Assembly (NCBI GenBank): GCA_964604135.1
Contig: CAZRXU010000015.1
Location: forward strand, 1 to 35,092
Origin: Sabulitectum sp964604135
Lineage (GTDB): Bacteria; Fermentibacterota; Fermentibacteria; Fermentibacterales; JCC-6
Reading direction: 5' to 3'
DNA length: 35,092 nt
Part shown: positions 15,490 through 23,631 of the stretch, one piece after another
Layout: each line of letters begins with the position of its first letter
Position numbering within the stretch: position 1 is the first letter of the stretch
Translations under genes and position numbers: made by a program
Notes under the pieces: model-generated
Told to the model about the DNA's origin: nothing
The model's input: only the letters and a program-made list of their open reading frames with translations
Database searches by the model: none

Positions 15490-15765
15490 ATGGCCCGTTC
15501 ACTGAAGAAAGGCCCATACATCGATACGAACCTCCAGAAGAAGGTAGATACACAGAAAGAGTCGGGAGACAAAAGAGTGATCAAGACCTGGGCACGCAGG
15601 TCGGATATCCCGCCCGAGTTTGTTGGTCATACCTTTGCCGTTCACAACGGCAGGAAATTCGTACCGGTGTTTGTTGTAGAAAATATGGTTGGGCATAAAC
15701 TCGGTGAGTTTGCTCCCACAAGAACCTTCCGCGGCCACCGCGAGAAGAAGACTACCACAACTTAA
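15490..15765 (+). CDS. rpsS: 30S ribosomal protein S19
   Basis: The 91 residues match S19 throughout: MARSLKKGPYIDTNLQKKV, TWARRSDIPPEFVGHTFAVH, MVGHKLGEFAPTRTFRGH. S19 binds 16S rRNA in the head with S13. It is preceded by AGAGGAGG and sits within the S10 operon. Confidence 0.95.
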   Translation: MARSLKKGPYIDTNLQKKVDTQKESGDKRVIKTWARRSDIPPEFVGHTFAVHNGRKFVPVFVVENMVGHKLGEFAPTRTFRGHREKKTTTT

Positions 15766-15777
15766 GGAAGGGGGAAC

Positions 15778-16137
15778 ATGGAAGCTGTAGCAAAAGCAAG
15801 ATTTGTAAAGGTTCCTCCCAGAAAGGCTCGTGCTGTAGCCGATCTGATAAGAGGTAAGTCTGTCAATCAGGCTCTGGCGATTCTTCTGACCGTTCCTAAA
15901 AATGCGTCGAAGATACTTAGCCGCATACTCGACTCTGCAGTTGCTAACGCAGTGGTCAAGGCCGAAGGAGCCCATCTGGATATTGATGATCTCAAGATCA
16001 ATGTGATAACAGTAGACGAAGGACCTACAGTGATGCGCTGGAGACCCAGAGCACGCGGTAGAGCAACGAAGATTCGCCACCGGACAAGCCACATTGTGGT
16101 AAGAGTCGCCGACGGCGCCGAACCTGGAGAGGAGTAA
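15778..16137 (+). CDS. rplV: 50S ribosomal protein L22
   Basis: The 119 residues have the L22 pattern: AKARFVKVPPRKARAVADLI, then AVANAVVKAEGAHLDIDDL, then the beta-hairpin region PTVMRWRPRARGRATKIRH that extends into the exit tunnel. AAGGAAGGGGG precedes ATG 15778. Confidence 0.95.
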   Translation: MEAVAKARFVKVPPRKARAVADLIRGKSVNQALAILLTVPKNASKILSRILDSAVANAVVKAEGAHLDIDDLKINVITVDEGPTVMRWRPRARGRATKIRHRTSHIVVRVADGAEPGEE

Positions 16138-16141
16138 TCGT

Positions 16142-16789
16142 TTGGGTCAGAAAACCAATCCGATCGGTCTCAGGCTCGGTATAAGCCGGAGCTGGGATTC
16201 GAACTGGTTTGCAAGAGGCAGAGACTTTGCAAGGTTCATCGAGGAAGACGACCGTATAAGAAAGTACGTGTACAACCGTCTTGAAAGAGCTCAGCTCTCG
16301 AGAATCCTCATTGAGCGCAAGCCTCAGGAAGTACAGGTTGTTATAAGCACTGCCCGTCCCGGTCTTGTTATCGGTAGCCGCGGCAGCACAATAGACAGCC
16401 TTACCAGTGAGCTTAAGCACATCACGAAGAAGACAGTCAAGATCAAAGTGAACCAGGTAGAGAAGCCTGAAGTCGACGCCATGCTTGTGGCAGACAGCGT
16501 GGCCCGTCAGCTGGAGAACAGAGTCAGTGTAAGAAGAGCTATGAAAAGAACCATTTCCGATTCTATCCGGGCAGGAGCGCTTGGAATCAAGATCACATGC
16601 TCCGGTCGTCTGGGTGGCGCAGAAATGTCCAGGGTTAACACTTACCACGAGGGAAGAGTACCCCTGCACACTCTCAGGGCGGACATTGATTTCGCAAGAG
16701 GTGTTGCCCGTACAACCTACGGAGTGATCGGCGTTAAAGTGTGGATCTACAAAGGCGAGGTACACGAAGTACCTGTTTCCGGATTCTAA
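16142..16789 (+). CDS. rpsC: 30S ribosomal protein S3
   Basis: The 215 residues begin MGQKTNPIGLRLGISRSWD. The KH domain has VIGSRGSTIDSLTSELK, and the C-terminal domain GALGIKITCSGRLGGAEMSR. S3 lines the mRNA entry channel. The start is TTG 16142, with GGAGAGGAG upstream; no in-frame ATG gives the conserved N-terminus. Confidence 0.95.
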   Translation: MGQKTNPIGLRLGISRSWDSNWFARGRDFARFIEEDDRIRKYVYNRLERAQLSRILIERKPQEVQVVISTARPGLVIGSRGSTIDSLTSELKHITKKTVKIKVNQVEKPEVDAMLVADSVARQLENRVSVRRAMKRTISDSIRAGALGIKITCSGRLGGAEMSRVNTYHEGRVPLHTLRADIDFARGVARTTYGVIGVKVWIYKGEVHEVPVSGF

Positions 16790-16807
16790 TGAGAGCGGTG
16801 ATATAGA

Positions 16808-17233
16808 ATGTTAATGCCGAAAAGAACAAAGTTTCGTAAGCATCACCGGGGTCGTATGCGCGGCCGCGCCAAAGGCGGGGATACCGTTGCCTTTGGTGAG
16901 TTTGGTCTGCAGGCCACAGAGGCCAGCTGGGTAACCAGTGCACAGATCGAATCCGCTCGTATTGCTTTGACGCGACATGTCCGTCGTGGAGGAAAAGTGT
17001 GGATCAGGCTCTTTCCTGATAAACCGGTTACCTCTACTCCGGCGGAAACCAGAATGGGTAAGGGAAAAGGAGCAGTTGATTTCTGGGTGGCTGTTGTAAA
17101 GCCCGGAAGAGTGATGTTCGAGATCGAGGGTGTTCCTCTGGATGTTGCCAGGGAAGCCATGAGACTTGCAGGGCACAAGCTTCCTCTTAAAACGAGGTTT
17201 GTCGCCAGGGACAAGGAGGTAATTCAGAGATGA
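16808..17233 (+). CDS. rplP: 50S ribosomal protein L16
   Basis: The 141 residues start MLMPKRTKFRKHHRGRMRG, which matches the canonical L16 start, so ATG 16808 is kept over ATG 16814. The GKGKGAVDFWVAVVKPGRVM segment near residue 80 is diagnostic. L16 helps position A-site tRNA. Its stop overlaps the rpmC start by 4 nt. Confidence 0.95.
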   Translation: MLMPKRTKFRKHHRGRMRGRAKGGDTVAFGEFGLQATEASWVTSAQIESARIALTRHVRRGGKVWIRLFPDKPVTSTPAETRMGKGKGAVDFWVAVVKPGRVMFEIEGVPLDVAREAMRLAGHKLPLKTRFVARDKEVIQR

Positions 17234-17445
17234 AAACACGCGATCTCCGGTCTATGAGTTTTGAGGAGCTTCAGGAGCAGGTGCACGATATGCGTGCTGA
17301 GATATTTAATCTCAGGTTTCGTATGACGGCCCATCAGCTTGACAATCCGCTGAAGATTCGTGACTCGAAAAGAAGTCTCGCCAGAGTGCTCACCGTTATT
17401 CGGGAAAAAGAGCTTGGCCTGATTACCGACGAGGAAGGGAGCTGA
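17230..17445 (+). CDS. rpmC: 50S ribosomal protein L29
   Basis: The 71-residue helical protein has the L29 pattern: MSFEELQEQVHDMRAEIFNL, then MTAHQLDNPLKIRDSKRSLA, then a final helix ARVLTVIREKEL. L29 lies beside L23 at the tunnel exit. Confidence 0.93.
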   Translation: MKTRDLRSMSFEELQEQVHDMRAEIFNLRFRMTAHQLDNPLKIRDSKRSLARVLTVIREKELGLITDEEGS

Positions 17446-17447
17446 CT

Positions 17448-17711
17448 GTGGCAGAAACAACAAAAACAAACAGGAGGGTTCTCCGGGGAGTGGTTGTTTC
17501 AGACAAAATGGATAAAACCATCGTAGTCGAAGTGAGCACAATCAGATCCCACCCTGTTTACAGGAAAAGGTTTAAAACGAGCAAAAAATACTATGCCCAC
17601 GACGAACAGAACCAGTGTGGAGTAGGCGATGTGGTAACCATATCGGAAACCCGTCCTACTTCCAGACTTAAGCGCTGGAGACTGCTGGAAGTCGTGGAGA
17701 AGGCACTTTAG
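17448..17711 (+). CDS. rpsQ: 30S ribosomal protein S17
   Basis: The 87-residue OB-fold protein has RRVLRGVVVSDKMDKTIVVE, then YRKRFKTSKKYYAHDE, then GDVVTISETRPTSRLKRWRL. It is a primary 16S rRNA binder. The start is GTG 17448, with GGAAGGGAG upstream. Confidence 0.95.
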   Translation: MAETTKTNRRVLRGVVVSDKMDKTIVVEVSTIRSHPVYRKRFKTSKKYYAHDEQNQCGVGDVVTISETRPTSRLKRWRLLEVVEKAL

Positions 17712-17723
17712 GAGGACTATAGG

Positions 17724-18089
17724 ATGATCCAGGTGGAATCCAGACTCAAGGTGGCCGACAACTCCGGCGCCCGCGAGGTTCTCTGCATCAAGGTGCTGGG
17801 CGGCACAAGACGCCGTTACGCCAGGATTGGTGATGTCATTGTTATTACAGTGAAGGAAGCCATTCCCGGAGGCACAGTGAAAAAAAGTGAAGTTCGCAGG
17901 GCCGTTGTGGTCCGCACAAGAAAGGAACTCAGCAGGCCTGACGGCACTGTCGTTCGCTTTGACGACAATGCAGCCGTTATTCTTGATGAGGCAGGGCAGC
18001 CCGTTGCCACGCGCATTTTTGGCCCTGTGGGCCGTGAACTCCGTCAGCGTTTCATGAAGATAGTATCGCTGGCTCCGGAGGTGGTATAG
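17724..18089 (+). CDS. rplN: 50S ribosomal protein L14
   Basis: The 121 residues match L14 from MIQVESRLKVADNSGAREVL through VRTRKELSRPDGTVVRFDDN to GPVGRELRQRFMKIVSLAPE. L14 forms intersubunit bridges and is the RsfS target. GGAGGA precedes ATG 17724. Confidence 0.96.
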   Translation: MIQVESRLKVADNSGAREVLCIKVLGGTRRRYARIGDVIVITVKEAIPGGTVKKSEVRRAVVVRTRKELSRPDGTVVRFDDNAAVILDEAGQPVATRIFGPVGRELRQRFMKIVSLAPEVV

Positions 18090-18407
18090 ATGCATGTGAA
18101 GAAGGGCGATAAGGTAAAAGTGTTGTCAGGAAACGAGAGGGGTAAATCAGGGAAGATCCTCAAGGTTTTCCCAGGAACACAAAGGGCTATTGTCGAAGGT
18201 CTTAACATGATCAAGAGACACACCCGACCTTCTCAGAGAAATCAGCAGGGTGGCATAATCGAGAGAGAGGCTCCGATACATGTATCGAACCTCAGATTGA
18301 TATGCCCCGGATGTGGCAAGGCTACGGGTTTCAGCCGCACCCGCGATGCCGAAGGCCGTCTCAGGCGCGTTTGCAAAGCCTGTGGCGAAACAATTGCTGT
18401 CGGTTAG
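18090..18407 (+). CDS. rplX: 50S ribosomal protein L24, zinc-ribbon form
   Basis: The 105 residues have the KOW motif (KKGDKVKVLSGNERGKSGKI) and GGIIEREAPIHVSNL. The C-terminal part carries two Cys pairs (ICPGCGK and VCKACGE), a zinc-ribbon layout seen in some but not all L24 lineages. L24 starts 50S assembly. It directly abuts rplN. Confidence 0.95.
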   Translation: MHVKKGDKVKVLSGNERGKSGKILKVFPGTQRAIVEGLNMIKRHTRPSQRNQQGGIIEREAPIHVSNLRLICPGCGKATGFSRTRDAEGRLRRVCKACGETIAVG

Positions 18408-18418
18408 GGGGCTGATTG

Positions 18419-18994
18419 ATGGAAAAGAAATACATACCCAGGCTTCAGAGTATCTACCGCGATGAAATCAGGGAAAAACTGCAGGAGCGGTTCAGCTATG
18501 CCAATCCAATGCAGATTCCCGGGATAGCAAAAGTGGTTCTTAACATGGGGCTTGGCAAGGAAGCAATGGATAACGCAAACAATGTCACCAATGCACAGAG
18601 CCAGATGGAAGCGATTTCAGGGCAGAAGTGTGTTGTGTCAAAGGCTCGTTTGTCCATTGCCGGTTTCAGGCTTCGGGAAGGAATGCCCATAGGTGTTTTC
18701 ACCACGCTCAGAGGTGATCGCATGTGGGAATTCCTTGATAGACTTATTAACTTTTCTCTTCCCAGGGTGCGAGACTTCAGAGGTCTTTCTCCGAAGGCTT
18801 TTGATGGAAGAGGAAACTACAATTTCGGTATTGAAGAACAGGCGATTTTCCCTGAGATCGATGTTGACAAGATCGATAAATTCAGGGGAATGAACATCAC
18901 CATAGTCACCACTGCCAAAACCGATGAGGAAGGCCAGGAGCTTATCAAGTTGCTGGGTATGCCTTTCCGTCGCAGCGGCCGGGGAGGTATGTAA
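18419..18994 (+). CDS. rplE: 50S ribosomal protein L5
   Basis: The 191 residues show MQIPGIAKVVLNMGLGKEA, then IAGFRLREGMPIGVFTTLRG, then RDFRGLSPKAFDGRGNYNFG. L5 carries 5S rRNA and contacts P-site tRNA. ATG 18419 is chosen over TTG 18416 because GGGGG then has usable spacing. The stop overlaps the rpsN start by one base. Confidence 0.95.
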   Translation: MEKKYIPRLQSIYRDEIREKLQERFSYANPMQIPGIAKVVLNMGLGKEAMDNANNVTNAQSQMEAISGQKCVVSKARLSIAGFRLREGMPIGVFTTLRGDRMWEFLDRLINFSLPRVRDFRGLSPKAFDGRGNYNFGIEEQAIFPEIDVDKIDKFRGMNITIVTTAKTDEEGQELIKLLGMPFRRSGRGGM

Positions 18995-19179
18995 TGGCAA
19001 AAAAAGGCCTGATCGAAAAGTGTAAGAGAACACCGAAATTCGCAGTCAGGAAATACAACAGGTGCTCACTGTGTGGAAGACCCAGGGGTTACCTCAGGAA
19101 GTTCGGCATCTGCCGCATTTGTTTCCGGGATATGGCCAATCGCGGCCTGATACCGGGCGTGCGCAAAGCAAGCTGGTAG
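18994..19179 (+). CDS. rpsN: 30S ribosomal protein S14, zinc-binding type
   Basis: The 61 residues form the short C+ form of S14: Cys24 and Cys27 (CSLCGRP), then Cys40 and Cys43 (CRICFRD), which bind one zinc. The N-terminus is MAKKGLIEKCKRTPKFAVR. It is the only S14 visible here. Confidence 0.96.
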   Translation: MAKKGLIEKCKRTPKFAVRKYNRCSLCGRPRGYLRKFGICRICFRDMANRGLIPGVRKASW

Positions 19180-19189
19180 GGAGAATAAT

Positions 19190-19585
19190 ATGTCAATGAC
19201 AGATCCTATCGCTGATATGCTGACCCGCATCAGGAATGCTTCTTCAGCCGGACACAAGATGGTGGATATTCCGGCCTCCAGGATGAAGGCAAGCATCGCG
19301 AGAGTTCTCTACAATCACGGGTATATCCGTGGTTTCAGAAGAATGGAAGACAACAAGCAGGGAATGCTGAGAATCTATCTGTCTTACAGAAACGGACAGT
19401 CTCTTATTCTCGGGCTTAAGCGTATTTCAAAACCGGGATGCAGGGTTTATGCTGGCGTTAATGACATCAAGAGGGTCATGGGAGGACGCGGCCTTGCTGT
19501 TCTGACCACCCCCCGTGGTGTTATCACAGACGCCGAGGCGAGAAAACACAAAATCGGCGGCGAAGTGCTGCTTCACGTCTGGTAG
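19190..19585 (+). CDS. rpsH: 30S ribosomal protein S8
   Basis: The 131 residues run MSMTDPIADMLTRIRNASSA, VDIPASRMKASIARVL, then the C-terminal GLAVLTTPRGVITDAEARK and GGEVLLHVW. S8 binds the central 16S domain and represses the spc operon in E. coli. TAGGGAGA precedes ATG 19190. Confidence 0.96.
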   Translation: MSMTDPIADMLTRIRNASSAGHKMVDIPASRMKASIARVLYNHGYIRGFRRMEDNKQGMLRIYLSYRNGQSLILGLKRISKPGCRVYAGVNDIKRVMGGRGLAVLTTPRGVITDAEARKHKIGGEVLLHVW

Positions 19586-19594
19586 GGGGGAATA

Positions 19595-20140
19595 ATGTCA
19601 CGAATAGGCAGACTTCCCATCCCTGTTGAGGATGTTGAAGTAAAAATTGCTGACGGATTGATTTCGGTAAAGGGTAAGCGGGGAGAAGACAGCTATCCGC
19701 TTCCCGATGGAATTACAGCCGAAATGGAAGGCTCTTTCCTGCACATTAAGAGAGCTGACGACAGCAATGAGCAGCGCAGGCTTCACGGAGTGACCCGCGC
19801 TGAGATCAACAACAGAGCTGTGGGTGTGTCAAAGGGGCATACCCGCACACTAATAGTTCAGGGAAAAGGATACAGTGCAGAGGTTAAACCAAAAGCTATC
19901 GATATGCAGATCGGGTTTAGTCATAGGGTTGTGGCTGCAATTCCGGACGGCCTGTCAGTTGAGGTAAAGCCCGGGCAGAATACTTTTACCCTGGAAATTA
20001 CAGGTAACGACAAGCATCTTGTGGGTGCATTTGCATCTACCCTTTACAAGCTGCGCAAGGTGGAGCCCTACAACCTTATAGGTTTCCGTTACAGCGACCA
20101 GCAGGTGAAGCGCAAAGCTGCCAAGTCGGTAGTCACATAG
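19595..20140 (+). CDS. rplF: 50S ribosomal protein L6
   Basis: The 181 residues start MSRIGRLPIPVEDVEVKI, contain the first-repeat GVSKGHTRTLIVQGKGYSAE and end in the second repeat with EPYNLIGFRYSDQQVKRKAA. L6 lies near the sarcin-ricin loop. TAGGGGGG precedes the start. Confidence 0.95.
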   Translation: MSRIGRLPIPVEDVEVKIADGLISVKGKRGEDSYPLPDGITAEMEGSFLHIKRADDSNEQRRLHGVTRAEINNRAVGVSKGHTRTLIVQGKGYSAEVKPKAIDMQIGFSHRVVAAIPDGLSVEVKPGQNTFTLEITGNDKHLVGAFASTLYKLRKVEPYNLIGFRYSDQQVKRKAAKSVVT

Positions 20141-20156
20141 AAAGGGGAGGTATAAA

Positions 20157-20519
20157 ATGGCAAAACTGACTAGAAGAGAAAGCCTCTCCCGCAGGCACAG
20201 GCGTCTCAGGAAGAAGGTTTCCGGTACTGCTGACCGGCCGAGACTTTTCGTTAGAAGATCTCTCCGGCACATGGTTGCCTGTCTTATTGATGATGTTGAG
20301 GGGAAAACCCTTCTTGCTCTTACCACGGATTCCAAAGAGTTCAGGGCTTCCGCCAGCGGTACAAAAACCGAGCAGGCAGAAGCACTTGGTACAAAACTTG
20401 CCGAACTGGCAAAAGAAAAGGGAATCAACACCGTGGTGTTTGACAGAGGTGGACATCCCTATCACGGCAGAGTAAAAGCTCTGGCGGAGAAGGCCCGCGA
20501 AAGCGGACTGGAATTTTAG
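20157..20519 (+). CDS. rplR: 50S ribosomal protein L18
   Basis: The 120 residues show a basic N-terminus (SRRHRRLRKKVSGTADRPRL), FVRRSLRHMVACLIDD and the C-terminal VFDRGGHPYHGRVKALAEKA. L18 binds 5S rRNA with L5. AAAGGGGAGG precedes ATG 20157. Confidence 0.95.
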   Translation: MAKLTRRESLSRRHRRLRKKVSGTADRPRLFVRRSLRHMVACLIDDVEGKTLLALTTDSKEFRASASGTKTEQAEALGTKLAELAKEKGINTVVFDRGGHPYHGRVKALAEKARESGLEF

Positions 20520-20528
20520 GGGGCACTG

Positions 20529-21131
20529 ATGGAAAAAAGAACAGAAAGAAACGACAGAAACTCCCGAGGCGGAAGGAATTCGAAGGATTCCAGAGGCAAA
20601 AAGGGGCAGAAGAAGGAACGCAGACCATCTCCTCTCGAGGAAGAGGGTCTTATTGACAGGCTGATCACAGTCAACCGGTGTGCAAAGGTTACAAAAGGTG
20701 GTAGAACCTTTGGCTTCAATGCAATCGTGGCTGTTGGAGATCAGAATGGCAGAGTTGGAATAGGTCTGGGTAAGGCTACAGAGCTTCCTGAATCAATCAG
20801 AAAAGCAACGGAGAATGCCCGGAAAACCATGATAAAGGTTCCGCTGGTTGATAACCGCACTCTTCCTCATTTGATCATTGGTAACTACGGTGCGGGCAAA
20901 GTTCTTCTGAGACCTGCAAGCCCTGGAACCGGTGTGATTGCAGGAAGTGCTGTAAGAGCTATCATGGAATGTGCCGGAGTTAAAGATGTGCTTACCAAAG
21001 CACAGGGATCCAACAATCCTCACAATGTGACAAAGGCAACCATGAGCGGCTTGAAAGATCTGATCACCATTGATCATGTCAGTTCTGTCAGACGGAAGAT
21101 CGTGGCTGAAAGGAGCAAGGCTAATGGCTGA
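20529..21131 (+). CDS. rpsE: 30S ribosomal protein S5
   Basis: The 200 residues have a long charged N-terminal extension (about 35 residues rich in Lys, Arg and Glu), then LIDRLITVNRCAKVTKGGRT and FGFNAIVAVGDQNGRVGIG. The C-terminal domain carries GVIAGSAVRAIMECAGVKD. S5 affects decoding accuracy. Its last 8 nt overlap the rpmD start. Confidence 0.95.
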   Translation: MEKRTERNDRNSRGGRNSKDSRGKKGQKKERRPSPLEEEGLIDRLITVNRCAKVTKGGRTFGFNAIVAVGDQNGRVGIGLGKATELPESIRKATENARKTMIKVPLVDNRTLPHLIIGNYGAGKVLLRPASPGTGVIAGSAVRAIMECAGVKDVLTKAQGSNNPHNVTKATMSGLKDLITIDHVSSVRRKIVAERSKANG

Positions 21132-21315
21132 TAAGAAGCTCCGTGTAACCAAGGTGCGAAGTGCTATCGGCCGTGAGAAAGGGCAGAAGAGAACTCTCGA
21201 AGCCCTGGGTCTTGGCAAAATGAACTCTTCAAAGGTTCATAACGATACACCTCAGATCCGTGGAATGATTTTCAAGGTAAAGCATCTTCTGAAGGTTGAG
21301 GAGGTGGACGAATGA
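21124..21315 (+). CDS. rpmD: 50S ribosomal protein L30
   Basis: The 63 residues (MADKKLRVTKVRSAIGREKG; LEALGLGKMNSSKVHND; IRGMIFKVKHLLKVEE) match L30, usually about 60. ATG 21124 is the right start; frames opening further upstream lie inside rpsE. AAAGGAG is 6 nt upstream. Confidence 0.94.
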   Translation: MADKKLRVTKVRSAIGREKGQKRTLEALGLGKMNSSKVHNDTPQIRGMIFKVKHLLKVEEVDE

Positions 21316-21755
21316 GAAGACTTCAGCATCTTCGTCCTGCAGAGGGCGCAAAGAGGAACCGCAAACGCAGAGGCTGCGGCACCGGAAGCGGAAACGGCGG
21401 AACCGCCGGTAAGGGTCACAAAGGCCAGAAGGCAAGAGCAACGGTTCATCCCTGGTTTGAAGGCGGTCAGATGCCACTTCAGCGTCGTATGACACACAAG
21501 GGTTTCAGTAATGCCCGTCATGCGGTGAAGTACCAGGTTGTGAATATCGGTATGCTCTCCCGGTTCGAGAAAGACTCTGTGGTAACACCTGAAATTCTGA
21601 AGCAGGCAGGGCTTATCTCCTCAAGAATGAAGCCGGTTAAAATACTCGGACACGGAAAGCTTGAGCACAGTCTTACAGTGTGTGCCGATGCATACACTGC
21701 AAGTGCTGAGAAAGCAATTACCGATGCCGGAGGTACAGTGGAGGTGCTTAGCTGA
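21312..21755 (+). CDS. rplO: 50S ribosomal protein L15
   Basis: The 147 residues have the Gly/Arg-rich L15 N-terminus (GCGTGSGNGGTAGKGHKGQK) and WFEGGQMPLQRRMTHKGF. They end with the small C-terminal domain (VKILGHGKLEHSLTVCADAY). The gene overlaps rpmD by 4 nt and touches secY. Confidence 0.95.
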   Translation: MRRLQHLRPAEGAKRNRKRRGCGTGSGNGGTAGKGHKGQKARATVHPWFEGGQMPLQRRMTHKGFSNARHAVKYQVVNIGMLSRFEKDSVVTPEILKQAGLISSRMKPVKILGHGKLEHSLTVCADAYTASAEKAITDAGGTVEVLS

Positions 21756-23059
21756 TGCGCGGCTTTGATAACGTATTGAAGATCCCGGAGCTCCGGAAGA
21801 AGATTTTCTACACGTTCGGGCTTCTGGCGATCTACCGCCTTGGCGGTTTCATCCCGGTTCCCGGTATCAACAGTCATGCTCTTCAGGATGCTTTCGCAGG
21901 CGGTGGCGGTGTGATGGGGATGTTCGACCTGTTTGTAGGTGGAGCCCTCAAAAGGGCAAGTATCTTTGCCCTTGGTATTATGCCTTACATTTCCGCCTCT
22001 ATCATCGTACAGCTTCTGGGATCTGTTCTTCCCTACTTCGAGAAATTGAAGAAAGAGGGAGAGGCTGGTCGTCAGAAGATGACAGAGATAACGAGGTATG
22101 GAACGGTTCTGCTTGCAACTATACAGGGTCTTGCAATCAGTCAGTACATTATCGGCATGAACTCTCAGGTTCCCGGTGTTGTACCGCATCCCGGTCTGGC
22201 CTTCACAATACAGACTGTTATTACGCTTGTTACAGGAACCATCTTCGTGATGTGGCTTGGCGAGCGTATAGGTGAGAGAGGTATAGGCAACGGTATTAGC
22301 CTTATCATTTTCGCCGGTATTGTGGGAAGAATACCCCGTGATATAACTACTCTGTACAAAGACATATTTGTTCTTCAGCAGACCAGTTTTATCACCGGTG
22401 TTTTTCTGATTGTGTTTATGTTCGCTGTTGTGGCGTTTGTTGTGATAATGACAGAGGCGCAAAGAAGAATCCCGGTATCGTACGCGAAACAGGTCAGAGG
22501 AAGAAAGGTCTATGGAGGTCAGAGCACTCATATACCACTCCGACTGAACACAGCCGGTGTGATTCCTGTGATATTTGCCCAGTCTTTCATGATGTTTCCG
22601 TCCACCCTTGCCATGTTCTTTCCGAACAGTGACATTTCGGGATGGGTGCACACATGGATGGCACCGGGTGGAGCGCTCTACATAACAATTTATACGATAC
22701 TCATCATTTTGTTTGCCTATGTGTACACTGCCATGGTTTTCAATCCGCAGGATCTGGCAGACAACATGAAGAAGCAGGGTGGGTTCATTCCTGGTCGCAA
22801 GCCTGGAAAGAGTACAGCAAAGTACATAGAGAAGGTGCTGGTAAGAGTGACCCTGCCAGGAGCACTGTTTCTTGCGGCTGTCGCGGTACTTCCCATGTTG
22901 ATGATGCGTTATGTGGGTCTTAACTTCATGTTCGGTGGAACCAGTCTTCTGATCGTTGTGGGTGTCGCCCTTGAAACACTCAGACAGATAGAGACTCACC
23001 TTCTTATGAGGCACTACGATGGATTTCTTGCCAAAGGAAGGATACGCGGAAGACGATGA
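21755..23059 (+). CDS. secY: Protein translocase subunit SecY
   Basis: This is the channel subunit of SecYEG in the inner membrane, 434 residues with ten predicted membrane segments. Visible hallmarks are GGFIPVPGINSHAL near the start, PYISASIIVQLLGSVLPYFE, the cytoplasmic loop AQRRIPVSYAKQVRGRKVYG contacting SecA and ribosome, IPLRLNTAGVIPVIFAQSFM, and the C-terminal RHYDGFLAKGRIRGRR. The gene is coupled to rplO by a one-base overlap and to adk by 4 nt, in the usual spc-operon position. Confidence 0.96.
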   Translation: MRGFDNVLKIPELRKKIFYTFGLLAIYRLGGFIPVPGINSHALQDAFAGGGGVMGMFDLFVGGALKRASIFALGIMPYISASIIVQLLGSVLPYFEKLKKEGEAGRQKMTEITRYGTVLLATIQGLAISQYIIGMNSQVPGVVPHPGLAFTIQTVITLVTGTIFVMWLGERIGERGIGNGISLIIFAGIVGRIPRDITTLYKDIFVLQQTSFITGVFLIVFMFAVVAFVVIMTEAQRRIPVSYAKQVRGRKVYGGQSTHIPLRLNTAGVIPVIFAQSFMMFPSTLAMFFPNSDISGWVHTWMAPGGALYITIYTILIILFAYVYTAMVFNPQDLADNMKKQGGFIPGRKPGKSTAKYIEKVLVRVTLPGALFLAAVAVLPMLMMRYVGLNFMFGGTSLLIVVGVALETLRQIETHLLMRHYDGFLAKGRIRGRR

Positions 23060-23631
23060 GAATAGTGTTCTTCGGTTCTCCTGGATCGGGTAAAGGTACC
23101 CAGGCTGCAGAGCTTGCGAAAGGCTACAGTCTTATCCACATATCGACAGGGGAGCTTTTCAGAGCCAAGGTTCTGGATGGTACCCGTATTGGAAAGAGAA
23201 TCGGGGATACCATAGCTGCGGGTAGTCTGGTGGATGATATCACCACCAACTACGTTTTGTTCAAGGCCATAGAGGGTCTTAACCGATTTCTGGTTGACGG
23301 CTACCCGCGGAATATTGCTCAGGCAAGATCTTTTGATGTTCATCTTGAGAATATTGGAAGAAAGCTGACATGTGCGCTGTTTCTGGACGTTCCCATGGAG
23401 GTGGCAGAGAAGCGCCTTATGTTGAGGCGAAGCCAGAGACACGACAAGATAGAAAACTACAGACGAGCTGATGATGCCCCTGCGGTGATCCATCATCGGT
23501 TCGATGTTTACCGGAGGGAAACCAAGCCCCTGATTCAATACTATTCAGACAGAATTATCAGAGTAGATGGAACAGGAAGCCCTGCCGAAGTGACCCACAA
23601 GATTGTAAAGGCGCTTCAGAATTGGGCATAG
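23056..23631 (+). CDS. adk: Adenylate kinase, short form
   Basis: Catalyses ATP + AMP to 2 ADP. The 191 residues start with the P-loop FFGSPGSGKGTQAA (Lys13). AMP-binding features are HISTGELFRA and FLVDGYPRN. The LID is short (RRSQRHDKIENYRRADD) and lacks the Cys4 zinc site of long bacterial enzymes, hence the length below 215. The gene lies between secY and map, its common bacterial place. It overlaps secY by 4 nt and map by 10 nt. Confidence 0.94.
   Translation: MRIVFFGSPGSGKGTQAAELAKGYSLIHISTGELFRAKVLDGTRIGKRIGDTIAAGSLVDDITTNYVLFKAIEGLNRFLVDGYPRNIAQARSFDVHLENIGRKLTCALFLDVPMEVAEKRLMLRRSQRHDKIENYRRADDAPAVIHHRFDVYRRETKPLIQYYSDRIIRVDGTGSPAEVTHKIVKALQNWA

Noticed and set aside
16025..16765. 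246-codon minus-strand open frame opposite rplV and rpsC
   Set aside because: Antisense shadow of two conserved ribosomal protein genes, with no protein character.
21518..23014. 498-codon minus-strand open frame opposite rplO and secY
   Set aside because: It runs antisense to two certain genes. The translation is His/Thr/Ser-rich low-information text with no recognisable motif or membrane pattern, as expected from the codon bias of the plus strand.
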